A DNA stretch of 8,171 nt from Bacteroidetes bacterium UBA955 (GCA_002293105.1 DBCP01000057.1:2342-10512), one strand, 5' to 3'. Positions 1 to 6,705 are shown, numbered from the stretch's first letter. Notes: generated by a model not told the origin, from the letters alone. A program made the numbers and translations.

Positions 1-107
1 ATTTTTCTCGTATTCTTTCACAGTGCGTGCAAAGAAGAGGTATCCGGCAAATTTATTTGTTGGGTCTACAACTTAATGAAACATTGATTGTTACCTAGTG
101 AAATAAT

Positions 108-725
108 ATGAAAAAATGGATGTGGACAGCAGTAATTGCTTTGGTTTTGTTGGTTGTGGCAATTTCGGTTGTGGCTTTTAAAAATAGCGACATTGAAACA
201 CCGAATTATACGGTGATTCAGCGAATCGACAAGGTAGAAATCAGGCAATACCCAAACATGGTGGTGGCCAAAACCTCCTTAACTTCGGGTTCATTCGATA
301 CGTCTGGTAGTCAGGGTTTTCGCAGCATTGCGGGTTATATTTTCGGCGGTAATGAGCAGAACCAAAAGATTGCGATGACAGCACCAGTGGTGATGAATCT
401 GGGCGATTCGGCTTCGATGTACTTTGTGATGCCGAGTGCTTACAAGAAAGATGCACTACCCCGTCCTTCGGCGTCCAATGTAACCATCGAAGAAGAGGTA
501 TCAAAAACCCTGGCGGTACTACAATATGGTGGATTTTCATCGGATGAGAAGATCAAATCGCATTGTGAGCAGTTGAAAAAGTCACTCACTGAACAGGGTA
601 TCAAAACGGTAGGATCCTTCATGTACATGGGCTACAACGCACCATGGGACGTGGTAAATCGCCGCAACGAAGTGGCTATTGAGGTTGTCCTGGACTCACC
701 CAGTCATTCAGGCGTTGGACAGTGA
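108..725 (+). CDS. SOUL/HEBP-family heme-binding-like protein, membrane-anchored
   Basis: This 205-residue protein belongs to the SOUL/HEBP family, whose animal members bind heme or porphyrins; the role of bacterial members is poorly known. The N-terminus (residues 4-23) is a hydrophobic helix after MKK. It is either a membrane anchor or a Sec signal peptide, and there is no lipobox cysteine, so the domain should lie outside the cytoplasm. Family hallmarks are the EIRQYP segment (44-49), GFRSIAGYIFGGN (70-82), KIAMTAPV (87-94), FVMP (106-109) and a C-terminal block NAPWDVVNRRNEVAIEV (177-193). The length fits a single complete SOUL domain. The start is preceded by A-rich sequence without a Shine-Dalgarno motif, and I find no convincing promoter in bases 1-107. 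Its last 18 bases overlap the 3' end of the convergent ketosynthase gene. Family assignment is secure; actual heme binding is not shown by the sequence. Confidence 0.93.
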   Translation: MKKWMWTAVIALVLLVVAISVVAFKNSDIETPNYTVIQRIDKVEIRQYPNMVVAKTSLTSGSFDTSGSQGFRSIAGYIFGGNEQNQKIAMTAPVVMNLGDSASMYFVMPSAYKKDALPRPSASNVTIEEEVSKTLAVLQYGGFSSDEKIKSHCEQLKKSLTEQGIKTVGSFMYMGYNAPWDVVNRRNEVAIEVVLDSPSHSGVGQ

Positions 726-1724
726 ATCAAATCGAATCGACATCCCGCCCAAAGTAAGTCCGGCACCCGTGCCCAACACCACAACGGCTTTCTCTTGCAT
801 GGGAACATTGCTTTTGAGTAATTTCTCCAATCCCAAGGGAATAGATGCAGCAATACAGTTTCCGTAATTGTAGAGCGTTTCAACCAACCGTGTTGTATCT
901 ATGTTGAAATTGCGCTGATAAAATTCATTACCATAACGACTGGTTTGATGGGTAACATGATAATCGTAGTGATGAATTTGCCTGCCAGTGGCGGATTCCA
1001 TTTTCGATACAAACTGATTGAGGTGTTTTTGCGTAAGTCTGATCAGATTCTTGCCGTCCATATTAAACTGGTAGCCCGGATCATCGGCATTGGCACCCCT
1101 ACCACGATTTACGCCACCACCCAACGGTACATGGGCAAGCATCGCACCGGATGGATAGTTCTCGAACAATGTTTTTTCTACTTCATAAACGTATTTGTCA
1201 TCCCCCAAGCCCGCTTTTTCAATGATCATCGACACGGCTGCATCGCCAAACAAACCAAACACTTTTTCATCGCTGGGCGACAGTGCACAAGAGGCAATTT
1301 CTGAGCACACCAATGCCACGCGATTCGCCCTGCCAGACTGAATGAACAAATGTGCAATATCCCATGCGCTTAAGAAGCTCAAGCAAGTTGAATCCACATC
1401 GATACAATTAAAATTCACACTATCATCGGTGATTTTTGATTTAATAATCACAGAGTTATGCGGTACCGGATAATCATAGGAGGCTCCGCAAGAAATGAGC
1501 AAATCGATGTCTTTCGGCGACAAATTTGCGGCTTTTAGCGCACTATTTAAAGCGGAAACTGCCATGGTGCAAACGGTTTCACCTTCTGCCGCATGATAGC
1601 GATGATGCACGCCCGTATTTTTTTCAATGCGATGCGGACGTCCTTGGCAAATTTCATCCAGCGTTGTGGAGTAAATAGACTTGCCCGGTAGGTGTTTTTC
1701 AATGGATCGTATGTTGAATTTCAT
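708..1724 (-). CDS. FabH-like 3-oxoacyl-ACP synthase III family ketosynthase
   Basis: This is a 338-residue thiolase-fold condensing enzyme of the KAS III (FabH) type, which joins an acyl thioester to a second thioester to give a beta-ketoacyl product. The catalytic triad can be placed: Cys114 in DVDSTCLSFLSA, His259 in VTHQT, and Asn289 in YGNCIAASIPLGL. The glycine-rich C-terminal strand GTGAGLTLGG (318-327) is also typical. The active-site context differs from the DxxAACxGF of housekeeping FabH, which suggests a secondary-metabolism paralogue. I chose the start at 1724 because it gives the usual KAS III N-terminus. An in-frame ATG at 1817 would add 31 atypical residues and overlap the upstream gene by 119 bases. 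It is the last gene of the operon and overlaps the SOUL gene tail to tail. Substrates are unknown; an OleA-like Claisen condensation or PqsD-like aryl priming is possible. Confidence 0.92.
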   Translation of the reverse strand: MKFNIRSIEKHLPGKSIYSTTLDEICQGRPHRIEKNTGVHHRYHAAEGETVCTMAVSALNSALKAANLSPKDIDLLISCGASYDYPVPHNSVIIKSKITDDSVNFNCIDVDSTCLSFLSAWDIAHLFIQSGRANRVALVCSEIASCALSPSDEKVFGLFGDAAVSMIIEKAGLGDDKYVYEVEKTLFENYPSGAMLAHVPLGGGVNRGRGANADDPGYQFNMDGKNLIRLTQKHLNQFVSKMESATGRQIHHYDYHVTHQTSRYGNEFYQRNFNIDTTRLVETLYNYGNCIAASIPLGLEKLLKSNVPMQEKAVVVLGTGAGLTLGGMSIRFDSLSNA

Positions 1725-2994
1725 GTCGGATTTTTCTTTGTTTGAGCGATGGATTGAATTTTGTGGAATGCCAAAGGATCTGAAAGGGTTGATTTTGCTG
1801 AGCCAAAAGGTATTCATCTAACACTGAAGCGATGGCCGCTTTGGTTTCTTCAAATTTGTTGGATTGGATATACACTTGAATTTCGGCTTCCCCAGTTTGC
1901 ACAATTTCATAGCGTGAAAAGGCATCGGTAGCCAGCGCAATTTTGCGGCTCAAAACATCTGGAAACACGCGTTTGCCTTGAATCCACAGCACATCATCAT
2001 CCCTTCCCAATATTTTCTCGATGGCCATAAACGGACTGCCGCATTCGCAGGGCGATTGTTTCACCTTCAAAACATCCGACATGCGATAGCGTATAACTGG
2101 CTGACTTTTCCGTGTAAAATCGGTAACAATGGGTCTGAAGTACTGATCATCAATCCATTCCTGTTCCACAATCAAATTGTCTTCATTCAAATGCATTGTT
2201 CCATGGTCACAACTCACACCCAACAATCCTTCCGTACACTGATATACCTCACGAATTGGGGCGTCGAAAACGGTTTTTAACACTGCCGCATCCTCTGTAT
2301 GTAACACCTCTGCGAATGAAACAATCTGTTTTGGTCGCCAAGGCGTTGGCTTGCTATTTCCCTGCGTGAGAATATCGGTCAATGCCATCAAAATGGACGG
2401 CTGTCCGGCCAATACATCCGGTTGATACACCAAAAGATCCTTTGCCAAGGATTCGATGGGTTGAAAGATATCGAAGTATTTAAAATCGTAAATCGCAGAT
2501 TGTACCGAGGTATAAAGATTGGAATTGGCCCTTAGAAAAAAGGCAACTTTTTGTTTCTTCAACCATTTTGGCGGCAAAATGCGATCCATCACCATCACCA
2601 CCCAAGATTCGCGTTCTGAGGGAGAAATTAAAAATAGGCCTCGTTTACCGCTGGTACCTGTGGAAAGGCCAACCGTAATGTCGCCCATTGTGGAATCAAA
2701 ATCGCGGGAAGACTCAGCTTTAACCGCCAGTGCCATGGCTTCGTCTCTATCTATGCCCACGGTATTGATTTCGTTGAAATGGTCCATAAATGTGGCCTTT
2801 TCAATAATCGGTAGGGTTTGACGATTCACTTTACCGCCCTTTATATAGGGTAGATAGAACGGCGATTGCGTTAGTGTTGAATTCACAAAGGCTGCCCATC
2901 GGATTTCTTGATACGCAACAAGGGCCTCTCGACTACGAAACTTTCCGCGCAATTTTAAACCAAGAAACTGTTTCAGCACTTGTAACTTATTCAT
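1699..2994 (-). CDS. Adenylate-forming enzyme, PaaK / coenzyme F390 synthetase-like
   Basis: This 431-residue enzyme resembles the phenylacetate-CoA ligase and F390-synthetase branch of the adenylate-forming superfamily. Such enzymes activate a carboxylic acid with ATP to an acyl-AMP and usually pass it to CoA or another acceptor. Visible motifs, in order, are the phosphate-binding loop LSTGTSGKRGL (110-120), the YQCTEG motif (251-256), RYRMSD (302-307), a CECG cysteine pair (316-319) as in PaaK-like proteins, and the GRDDDV hinge (330-335). A basic C-terminal stretch with several lysines (415-424) may supply the catalytic lysine. The start at 2994 overlaps the MBL stop by 8 bases. An in-frame ATG at 3111 would add 39 residues that only read through the MBL gene in another frame. 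It probably supplies the starter or extender acid for the downstream ketosynthase. The acid and acceptor cannot be predicted from the sequence. Confidence 0.88.
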   Translation of the reverse strand: MNKLQVLKQFLGLKLRGKFRSREALVAYQEIRWAAFVNSTLTQSPFYLPYIKGGKVNRQTLPIIEKATFMDHFNEINTVGIDRDEAMALAVKAESSRDFDSTMGDITVGLSTGTSGKRGLFLISPSERESWVVMVMDRILPPKWLKKQKVAFFLRANSNLYTSVQSAIYDFKYFDIFQPIESLAKDLLVYQPDVLAGQPSILMALTDILTQGNSKPTPWRPKQIVSFAEVLHTEDAAVLKTVFDAPIREVYQCTEGLLGVSCDHGTMHLNEDNLIVEQEWIDDQYFRPIVTDFTRKSQPVIRYRMSDVLKVKQSPCECGSPFMAIEKILGRDDDVLWIQGKRVFPDVLSRKIALATDAFSRYEIVQTGEAEIQVYIQSNKFEETKAAIASVLDEYLLAQQNQPFQILWHSTKFNPSLKQRKIRHEIQHTIH

Positions 2995-3808
2995 GGTCGA
3001 GCAGTTGTTTGGTTTTCGGACAATGGGTGAAGAAAATCTCCCCGTTTGGATGATCTTTTTGCCACGCATGAAGGCAATTCCAGGTATTTTCCATGGCCGA
3101 CATTGAATCAATGAAGATTTTTACGATGGGCATGGGCAATACGTGATCACTAAAGGCGATGTGACTCCAAGCGGCATCGGTGGCATACAGCATGGTTCGG
3201 CTTTCTTGGGTAAATTCGAATCCAATCATTCCACGTGCGTGCCCTGGCAGTAAAACCCATGAAATTTCTGGCGTTATTTCCCACTCATACCGTTGAAGGC
3301 CATATTTATCTGTAAATTGTTTCGCAGCCATCGCTTCAAACGTGTGCACACGTTCTACAAAATCGCGGGGGATCAACCCATGCAAAATGCCCCGTTTCAC
3401 CGCACGAAATCCCTTGTACCGATTTACCTCTTCCAATGCTGAAGCTGTGCAGATAAATTGCGCCTTGGGAAAATCTTTGAGTCCGGCAATGTGATCACCG
3501 TGAAAATGAGAAATAACAATCCACCGAATTTCATCTACCGCGATATTTAGGCGTTTCAGAATTGCCAATGGGGTTTCCTCAGGTTGCAATTGAATGGGTG
3601 TTATCCATCGATAAAAACGATCGGGAAATGGTTTTGTGGCGGTGATAAAATGTTCTGTATATCCAGTATCTACCATGGCAAAACCACCATCAGGCAAATC
3701 GATCAATGCCCATACTGCTGAAAACGGGATCTCCACGAAAGACGTCCTTGGGTCCACCACTTTGCTGTGCGAAGTACAATAGCCACTTTTAAAAAATCTT
3801 ACCATCAT
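2987..3808 (-). CDS. Metallo-beta-lactamase-fold hydrolase (lactonase/thioesterase-like)
   Basis: This 273-residue protein is a complete MBL-fold hydrolase with a dinuclear metal site. The ligands are visible: HFHGDH (101-106), His190 in PGHARG, Asp211 in YATDAAW and His262 in FTHCP. The strand FAMVDTGY (43-50) is the usual one before the metal site. The ligand spacing and size resemble the AHL-lactonase-like and thioesterase-like branches rather than true beta-lactamases, and no signal peptide is seen, so it should act in the cytoplasm. A long insert (about 130-180) between the first metal motif and His190 may shape the substrate pocket. The start shares ATGA with the stop of the preceding SDR; the second codon is also ATG, so initiation could be one codon later. 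In this operon it may release a beta-ketoacyl thioester, as PqsE does, or open a lactone. That role is inferred from context. Confidence 0.9.
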   Translation of the reverse strand: MMVRFFKSGYCTSHSKVVDPRTSFVEIPFSAVWALIDLPDGGFAMVDTGYTEHFITATKPFPDRFYRWITPIQLQPEETPLAILKRLNIAVDEIRWIVISHFHGDHIAGLKDFPKAQFICTASALEEVNRYKGFRAVKRGILHGLIPRDFVERVHTFEAMAAKQFTDKYGLQRYEWEITPEISWVLLPGHARGMIGFEFTQESRTMLYATDAAWSHIAFSDHVLPMPIVKIFIDSMSAMENTWNCLHAWQKDHPNGEIFFTHCPKTKQLLDHE

Positions 3809-4797
3809 TGTATTTTGTGCCAGGCGATAAACTCATCGATACCTTCTTTGGTTGTCATCACCGGCTTGTAATTCAGCAGCCTCTTTGCTTTTGTGATATC
3901 CATCGTAAAATGATCGGCCAGCACGGCTATTCCATAAGCGGTTAATGTAGGTTCATTGTGTGGGAGGAACAATTTGTAATACGATTCAACCAATCCAGCG
4001 ACCCGAATGGCTAGTCCTTTCGGCACCTTTTTGGTTACGCGATCATAGCCCAAAGATTCTAAGGCATAATTGAGCATTTCCCAAAAATTCACGGGTTCGC
4101 CATTGGTAATGTTATAGGCTTCTCCAAAAGCGTGATCTGGTGCATGAATCGCACACTGAATGGCTTCAATTACGTTGCGCACACAGGTTAAATCGCAGAG
4201 ATTATCGCCCCTACCCACAATTTTTAATTTGCCTTTTTCATAGGCATTTAGCACCCTTGGGAAAATGACGGTGTCTTCCGCTCCGATGATTGCCCTGGGT
4301 CGCAATGCCAGCGTTTGAATCGCCTGAGTGTTGTTCGATAATACAATTTGCTCTGCCAGCAGTTTGGTTTCTGCATACCGATTGACCGGTTTTCGGGGCA
4401 ATGGGTCTGACTCCTTGACATTGAATTTGGAGGTTAAGTCAACGTAAATCGTGGGTGTTGAAATAAAAATAAACTTTGACACGCCTGCATTTCTCGCTGC
4501 CTGGAGCAAGGTTTCAGTGGCTATGATGTTGGCACTTTCAAATGCAGACTTGATACCATACGGGGAGGAAAGCGCCGCACAGTGGACAATGATATCAATG
4601 CCTGCAACCAAGGTTGACACAAAATTGGCATCCGTAAGGTCGCCGGGAACGAATTCGCAACCGAGTTGGGTGAGAACCCCTGCTTTTTTGGTACTTCTTG
4701 AAGTTGCGCGCACCAAAAAATCTGGCACTCCGGCAAAATGAGCGGCGGTTCTTCCGCCCAAAAAACCCGAAGCACCGGTAACTAATAAATGGGGCAT
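3805..4797 (-). CDS. NAD(P)-dependent epimerase/reductase, extended SDR family (3beta-HSD/OleD-like)
   Basis: This 330-residue protein is an extended short-chain dehydrogenase/reductase. The Rossmann nucleotide-binding motif TGASGFLGG sits at residues 7-15. The catalytic Tyr-x3-Lys pair is YAETK (141-145), with a Ser/Thr-bearing FISTPTIY strand (111-118) before it. LRPRAIIG (165-172) and the substrate-side YNITNGEPV segment (228-236) are typical of the NAD-dependent epimerase and 3beta-hydroxysteroid dehydrogenase-like group, which includes the olefin-pathway reductase OleD. The length is normal and complete. It is the first gene of the operon, and the next gene begins inside its stop codon. 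A plausible role is reducing a beta-keto group made by the ketosynthase, but a sugar-nucleotide or other alcohol substrate is equally compatible with the motifs. No signal peptide is visible; it should be cytoplasmic. Confidence 0.9.
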   Translation of the reverse strand: MPHLLVTGASGFLGGRTAAHFAGVPDFLVRATSRSTKKAGVLTQLGCEFVPGDLTDANFVSTLVAGIDIIVHCAALSSPYGIKSAFESANIIATETLLQAARNAGVSKFIFISTPTIYVDLTSKFNVKESDPLPRKPVNRYAETKLLAEQIVLSNNTQAIQTLALRPRAIIGAEDTVIFPRVLNAYEKGKLKIVGRGDNLCDLTCVRNVIEAIQCAIHAPDHAFGEAYNITNGEPVNFWEMLNYALESLGYDRVTKKVPKGLAIRVAGLVESYYKLFLPHNEPTLTAYGIAVLADHFTMDITKAKRLLNYKPVMTTKEGIDEFIAWHKIQ

Positions 4798-4802
4798 ATT
4801 GC

Positions 4803-4810
4803 CAAAACTA
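4803..4810 (-). promoter_or_regulatory. Possible -7 promoter box for the operon (weak)
   Basis: On the minus strand the bases read TAGTTTTG, a full match to the Bacteroidota -7 consensus TAnnTTTG. No TTG element lies at the expected -33 distance. Transcription from it would begin almost at the A of the ATG at 4797, so the message would be leaderless. It may be a chance match in AT-rich DNA. Confidence 0.3.
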
Positions 4811-4838
4811 AAGGAATAGAACGAAGAGAAAAAACGAC

Positions 4839-4865
4839 TTGCGATTTTCCGTAATTTTAATTTTG
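4839..4865 (+). promoter_or_regulatory. Bacteroidota-type promoter for the acyltransferase gene
   Basis: TAATTTTG at 4858-4865 matches the -7 consensus TAnnTTTG, and a TTG at 4839-4841 could be the -33 element with a 16-base spacer, slightly shorter than usual. Transcription would start near 4872, giving a leader of about 33 bases before the ATG at 4905. The -33 TTG lies in the left arm of the inverted repeat and the start point at the edge of the right arm, so a protein on the repeat would cover the promoter. Confidence 0.5.
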
Positions 4866-4885
4866 CGAACTACGGAAAATCGCAA
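4839..4885. repeat. Perfect 15-base inverted repeat with 17-base spacer, probable operator
   Basis: The left arm TTGCGATTTTCCGTA (4839-4853) is the exact reverse complement of the right arm TACGGAAAATCGCAA (4871-4885). The spacer is 4854-4870. The repeat lies in the 107-base gap between the divergent operon and the acyltransferase gene. Arm centres are 32 bases apart, close to three helical turns, so two bound protein dimers would face the same side of the DNA. A plus-strand TAnnTTTG box lies in the spacer, which favours a DNA operator over an RNA hairpin. No U-rich tract follows either arm, so a terminator is unlikely. A further TTGCGA occurs in the spacer (4863-4868). No regulator gene is present in the window. 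Confidence 0.75.
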
Positions 4886-4904
4886 CTAAACTTGCATTTT
4901 CATC

Positions 4905-6122
4905 ATGAGGCGCAAGGTTACGGCAACAGAATCTTTGTATTTGTCCATTGAGGCATCCGTTGGATCGTTCAGCATTACGCGGGCAATAAAGGGCACTTTT
5001 TTGACCGCGAAACCCCAAATATCAGCCATTAAGGACGCTTGGAATCGAACCTGTTGGATACACCCCCATTTTCGCCGAATCGTGCGAAAAAATCATTGGG
5101 AGGATATGCCGAGTGATCAGCACCCCCACTTTCGACATCAAGCGATTGAAATAGATATTGCCAACTTGCCTCATCTGCCAAAGATACACTGCGAAGAATC
5201 AGCCGTTTGTTTGTGGTTATTCAACGATGGATTTGTATTTCAAGTGGCTCATTCCATTACCGATGGGGCCGGACTTACCCAATTGATTCGAACTTTTTTT
5301 CGGGTCTTACGGTTAGCCGATACCACCTATGGCGAATTATCGGCAATGGAAACGCTTTCACCTGTCAACAATTGCGACATCGACGAAAGAACATTCGCCC
5401 GTCGATTCGTGGCCAATTTTAATGGCTTCGTGCTCCGATGGGATAAGAAGTTTACAAACCAGGGTACAGAAAATCAAAAATCGGAGCCGTTGGAAGCACA
5501 TTGGGCACATCGACAGCTTTCCATCCATAAAGTACTGCAATCACAGGATATCAAGGTGTTGTTGGGCCTTATCATGGTAAGGGTGACACAGTGGATGCAG
5601 ACGCACCACCCCAATAAAACCATTCGGTGTATGCTTCCGGTGGACTTAAGAAAATACGACACTGGGTCGCATTTCGATGGCAACCTAACGCTGCCGCTGT
5701 GGCTGGAATTAACGGGTAACGAATCTGCGGTAGATCTTTCAAATGAAATACGACATCAACTTAAAACCATGCAACCCTTGCATAACGCAGAGCGCATGGC
5801 ATTTGAGAATGATTTACTGCGCGGCGTCAGAAACTGGGCGTTTACTCAGATGGTTCATTGGAGTTTTCGTCGAAACCGGTATACCTTGAACATGGTTGTT
5901 TCCTTTTTGGGTCGGTACGAAAAATCCGATTACTCGACCGGGTCATTTCAGTGCGATACAATGTGGTCTACGGCACTTTTTTCGGGAATTTCTCCAGTAC
6001 AAATCAATTTCATTCATGACGATGCGCATATCCAGTTTCACATAAGCTACTTGAGAAAACAATTCACCGAATTGCAGATTGAGGATCTTTTCCAACGAAT
6101 CGGTTGTACAGATACCCTTTGA
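4905..6122 (+). CDS. Condensation-domain / wax-ester-synthase-like acyltransferase
   Basis: This 405-residue protein looks like a stand-alone member of the CoA-dependent acyltransferase superfamily, which includes NRPS condensation domains, PapA-type transferases and WS/DGAT enzymes. The key motif is VAHSITDGAG (114-123), giving the HxxxDG signature with catalytic His116 and structural Asp120. The first His of the HHxxxDG form is replaced by Ala. The second-half motif PVDLR (245-249) and a SFLGR segment (333-337), in the place of the usual SNLG-type motif, support a full two-subdomain fold. There is no carrier-protein or adenylation domain. It would join an acyl thioester to an alcohol or amine, probably in the cytoplasm. 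It is transcribed divergently from the operon across a shared inverted repeat, so it may perform the last step of the same pathway. No Shine-Dalgarno motif precedes the ATG. The exact family and substrates are uncertain. Confidence 0.78.
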   Translation: MRRKVTATESLYLSIEASVGSFSITRAIKGTFLTAKPQISAIKDAWNRTCWIHPHFRRIVRKNHWEDMPSDQHPHFRHQAIEIDIANLPHLPKIHCEESAVCLWLFNDGFVFQVAHSITDGAGLTQLIRTFFRVLRLADTTYGELSAMETLSPVNNCDIDERTFARRFVANFNGFVLRWDKKFTNQGTENQKSEPLEAHWAHRQLSIHKVLQSQDIKVLLGLIMVRVTQWMQTHHPNKTIRCMLPVDLRKYDTGSHFDGNLTLPLWLELTGNESAVDLSNEIRHQLKTMQPLHNAERMAFENDLLRGVRNWAFTQMVHWSFRRNRYTLNMVVSFLGRYEKSDYSTGSFQCDTMWSTALFSGISPVQINFIHDDAHIQFHISYLRKQFTELQIEDLFQRIGCTDTL

Positions 6123-6133
6123 TGAATCGAACA

Positions 6134-6604
6134 TCACCCCATGTGGCCGTGCCAACCGTTACTTACCATCGCTGGCATCAGCCTATCTCCGTCCTTACTG
6201 ATGAGTAGGCAACTCTGGCCATGACAATTCGACAGCCGTTGGAAATTCTTGAATGTGGCTAGGTTGTAATGTTTCAAAATCTCGGCTGTCCACCAAACCA
6301 AAGTGGCTCTGTGTTTGCAATGAATCGCAAGTTGTCCTCTGTGGTATGTCCAAGTACATCCCCCTGGGTGACTAAATTCTACATGGATTACATTGTGCTG
6401 CATGGATAACCAATGCCATAGTTCATATTTGGATTGAAGAAGGTCTTCACCATCCGTTATAACCTCTCTGCCATCTTCTTCAATGCAGATGATTTGATGA
6501 ATCTGTAACGGCGTATTGATGGGCAATACATCGAACACATCCGTTTTAATGTGACCAAGAGAAAATTGAATTTCTCCTAAATTCGCATGGTAGGCTGTTC
6601 TCAT
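6134..6604 (-). CDS. Hypothetical protein, His/Cys/Trp-rich, 156 residues
   Basis: I do not recognise this family. The frame is open for 156 residues with no competing long frame, and it fills the space between the acyltransferase and PhoH genes. Composition is unusual: 14 His, 5 Cys and 6 Trp. His and Cys are concentrated in residues 64-98, including HVEFSHPGGCTWTYHRG (74-90) and AIHCKH (93-98), and the C-terminus ends GWHGHMG. This could reflect metal binding, but no known metal motif is clear. There is no signal peptide or membrane segment. The ATG at 6604 has no close ribosome-binding site. A GGAGG lies near 6626-6630, beside an out-of-frame ATG at 6623, so the true start or an upstream mini-frame is uncertain. 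The gene is convergent with the acyltransferase, 11 bases apart. It is probably a lineage-restricted gene. Confidence 0.6.
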   Translation of the reverse strand: MRTAYHANLGEIQFSLGHIKTDVFDVLPINTPLQIHQIICIEEDGREVITDGEDLLQSKYELWHWLSMQHNVIHVEFSHPGGCTWTYHRGQLAIHCKHRATLVWWTAEILKHYNLATFKNFQRLSNCHGQSCLLISKDGDRLMPAMVSNGWHGHMG

Positions 6605-6667
6605 AACTAGACGAATTCAACATTCGCCTCCGCATGTTTATCGAAGGTTAAAGTATCGTTGTGATTC

Positions 6668-6705
6668 TATCAACAGGGGGCAATAAAACCCACAGATTAT
6701 CAACA
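6668..6705. repeat. Two direct copies of TATCAACA in the gap before the hypothetical gene
   Basis: TATCAACA occurs at 6668-6675 and 6698-6705, exactly 30 bases apart, in the 103-base gap between the hypothetical gene (start 6604) and the phoH stop (6708). The second copy extends to TTATCAACA, one base from the DnaA box TTATCCACA. A related ACAACA follows at 6710-6715, across the phoH stop. The spacing suits an operator for the minus-strand gene, or the matches may be chance in AT-rich sequence. I see no clear terminator or promoter here. Confidence 0.3.

Larger units (their letters stand above)
708..4797 (-). other. Four-gene overlapping operon: SDR, MBL hydrolase, adenylating enzyme, ketosynthase
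   Basis: Four same-strand genes follow each other with no gap. The SDR stop and the MBL start share ATGA (bases 3805-3808). The MBL stop lies 8 bases inside the adenylating enzyme (2987-2994). The adenylating enzyme overlaps the ketosynthase by 26 bases (1699-1724). Such overlaps imply one transcript with coupled translation, so the four proteins probably act in one pathway. All four families handle acyl, thioester or sugar-like small molecules, which suggests a biosynthetic rather than housekeeping role. The transcript should start in the divergent region before 4797. No stem-loop terminator is visible after 708, where the operon runs into the oppositely oriented SOUL gene. The operon structure is read from the sequence; the shared pathway is inference. 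Confidence 0.85.

Noticed and set aside
945..1304. Plus-strand open frame of 119 codons inside the ketosynthase gene
   Set aside because: It is antisense to a frame with a complete KAS III catalytic triad and shows no recognisable domain.
1725..1817. Longer N-terminus for the ketosynthase (ATG at 1817)
   Set aside because: The extra 31 residues do not resemble a KAS III start and would overlap the upstream gene by 119 bases.
2585..2602. Short CATCACCATCACC-like repeat
   Set aside because: It lies in the coding frame of the adenylating enzyme, where it encodes ordinary residues (VVMVMD region); codon-level coincidence.
2519..2821. Plus-strand open frame of 100 codons inside the adenylating-enzyme gene
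   Set aside because: It is antisense to the conserved adenylation core, with low-complexity composition and no domain.
2995..3111. Longer N-terminus for the adenylating enzyme (ATG at 3111)
   Set aside because: The added residues only read through the 3' part of the MBL gene in another frame; the ATG at 2994 gives a typical coupled start.
708..4797. A true oleABCD olefin cluster
   Set aside because: There is no alpha/beta-hydrolase OleB, and the adenylating enzyme is PaaK/F390-like rather than OleC-like; only the overall logic is similar.
4839..4885. Inverted repeat as a transcription terminator or transposon end
   Set aside because: It lies between two gene starts, has no T-tract, and no transposase or target-site duplication is present.
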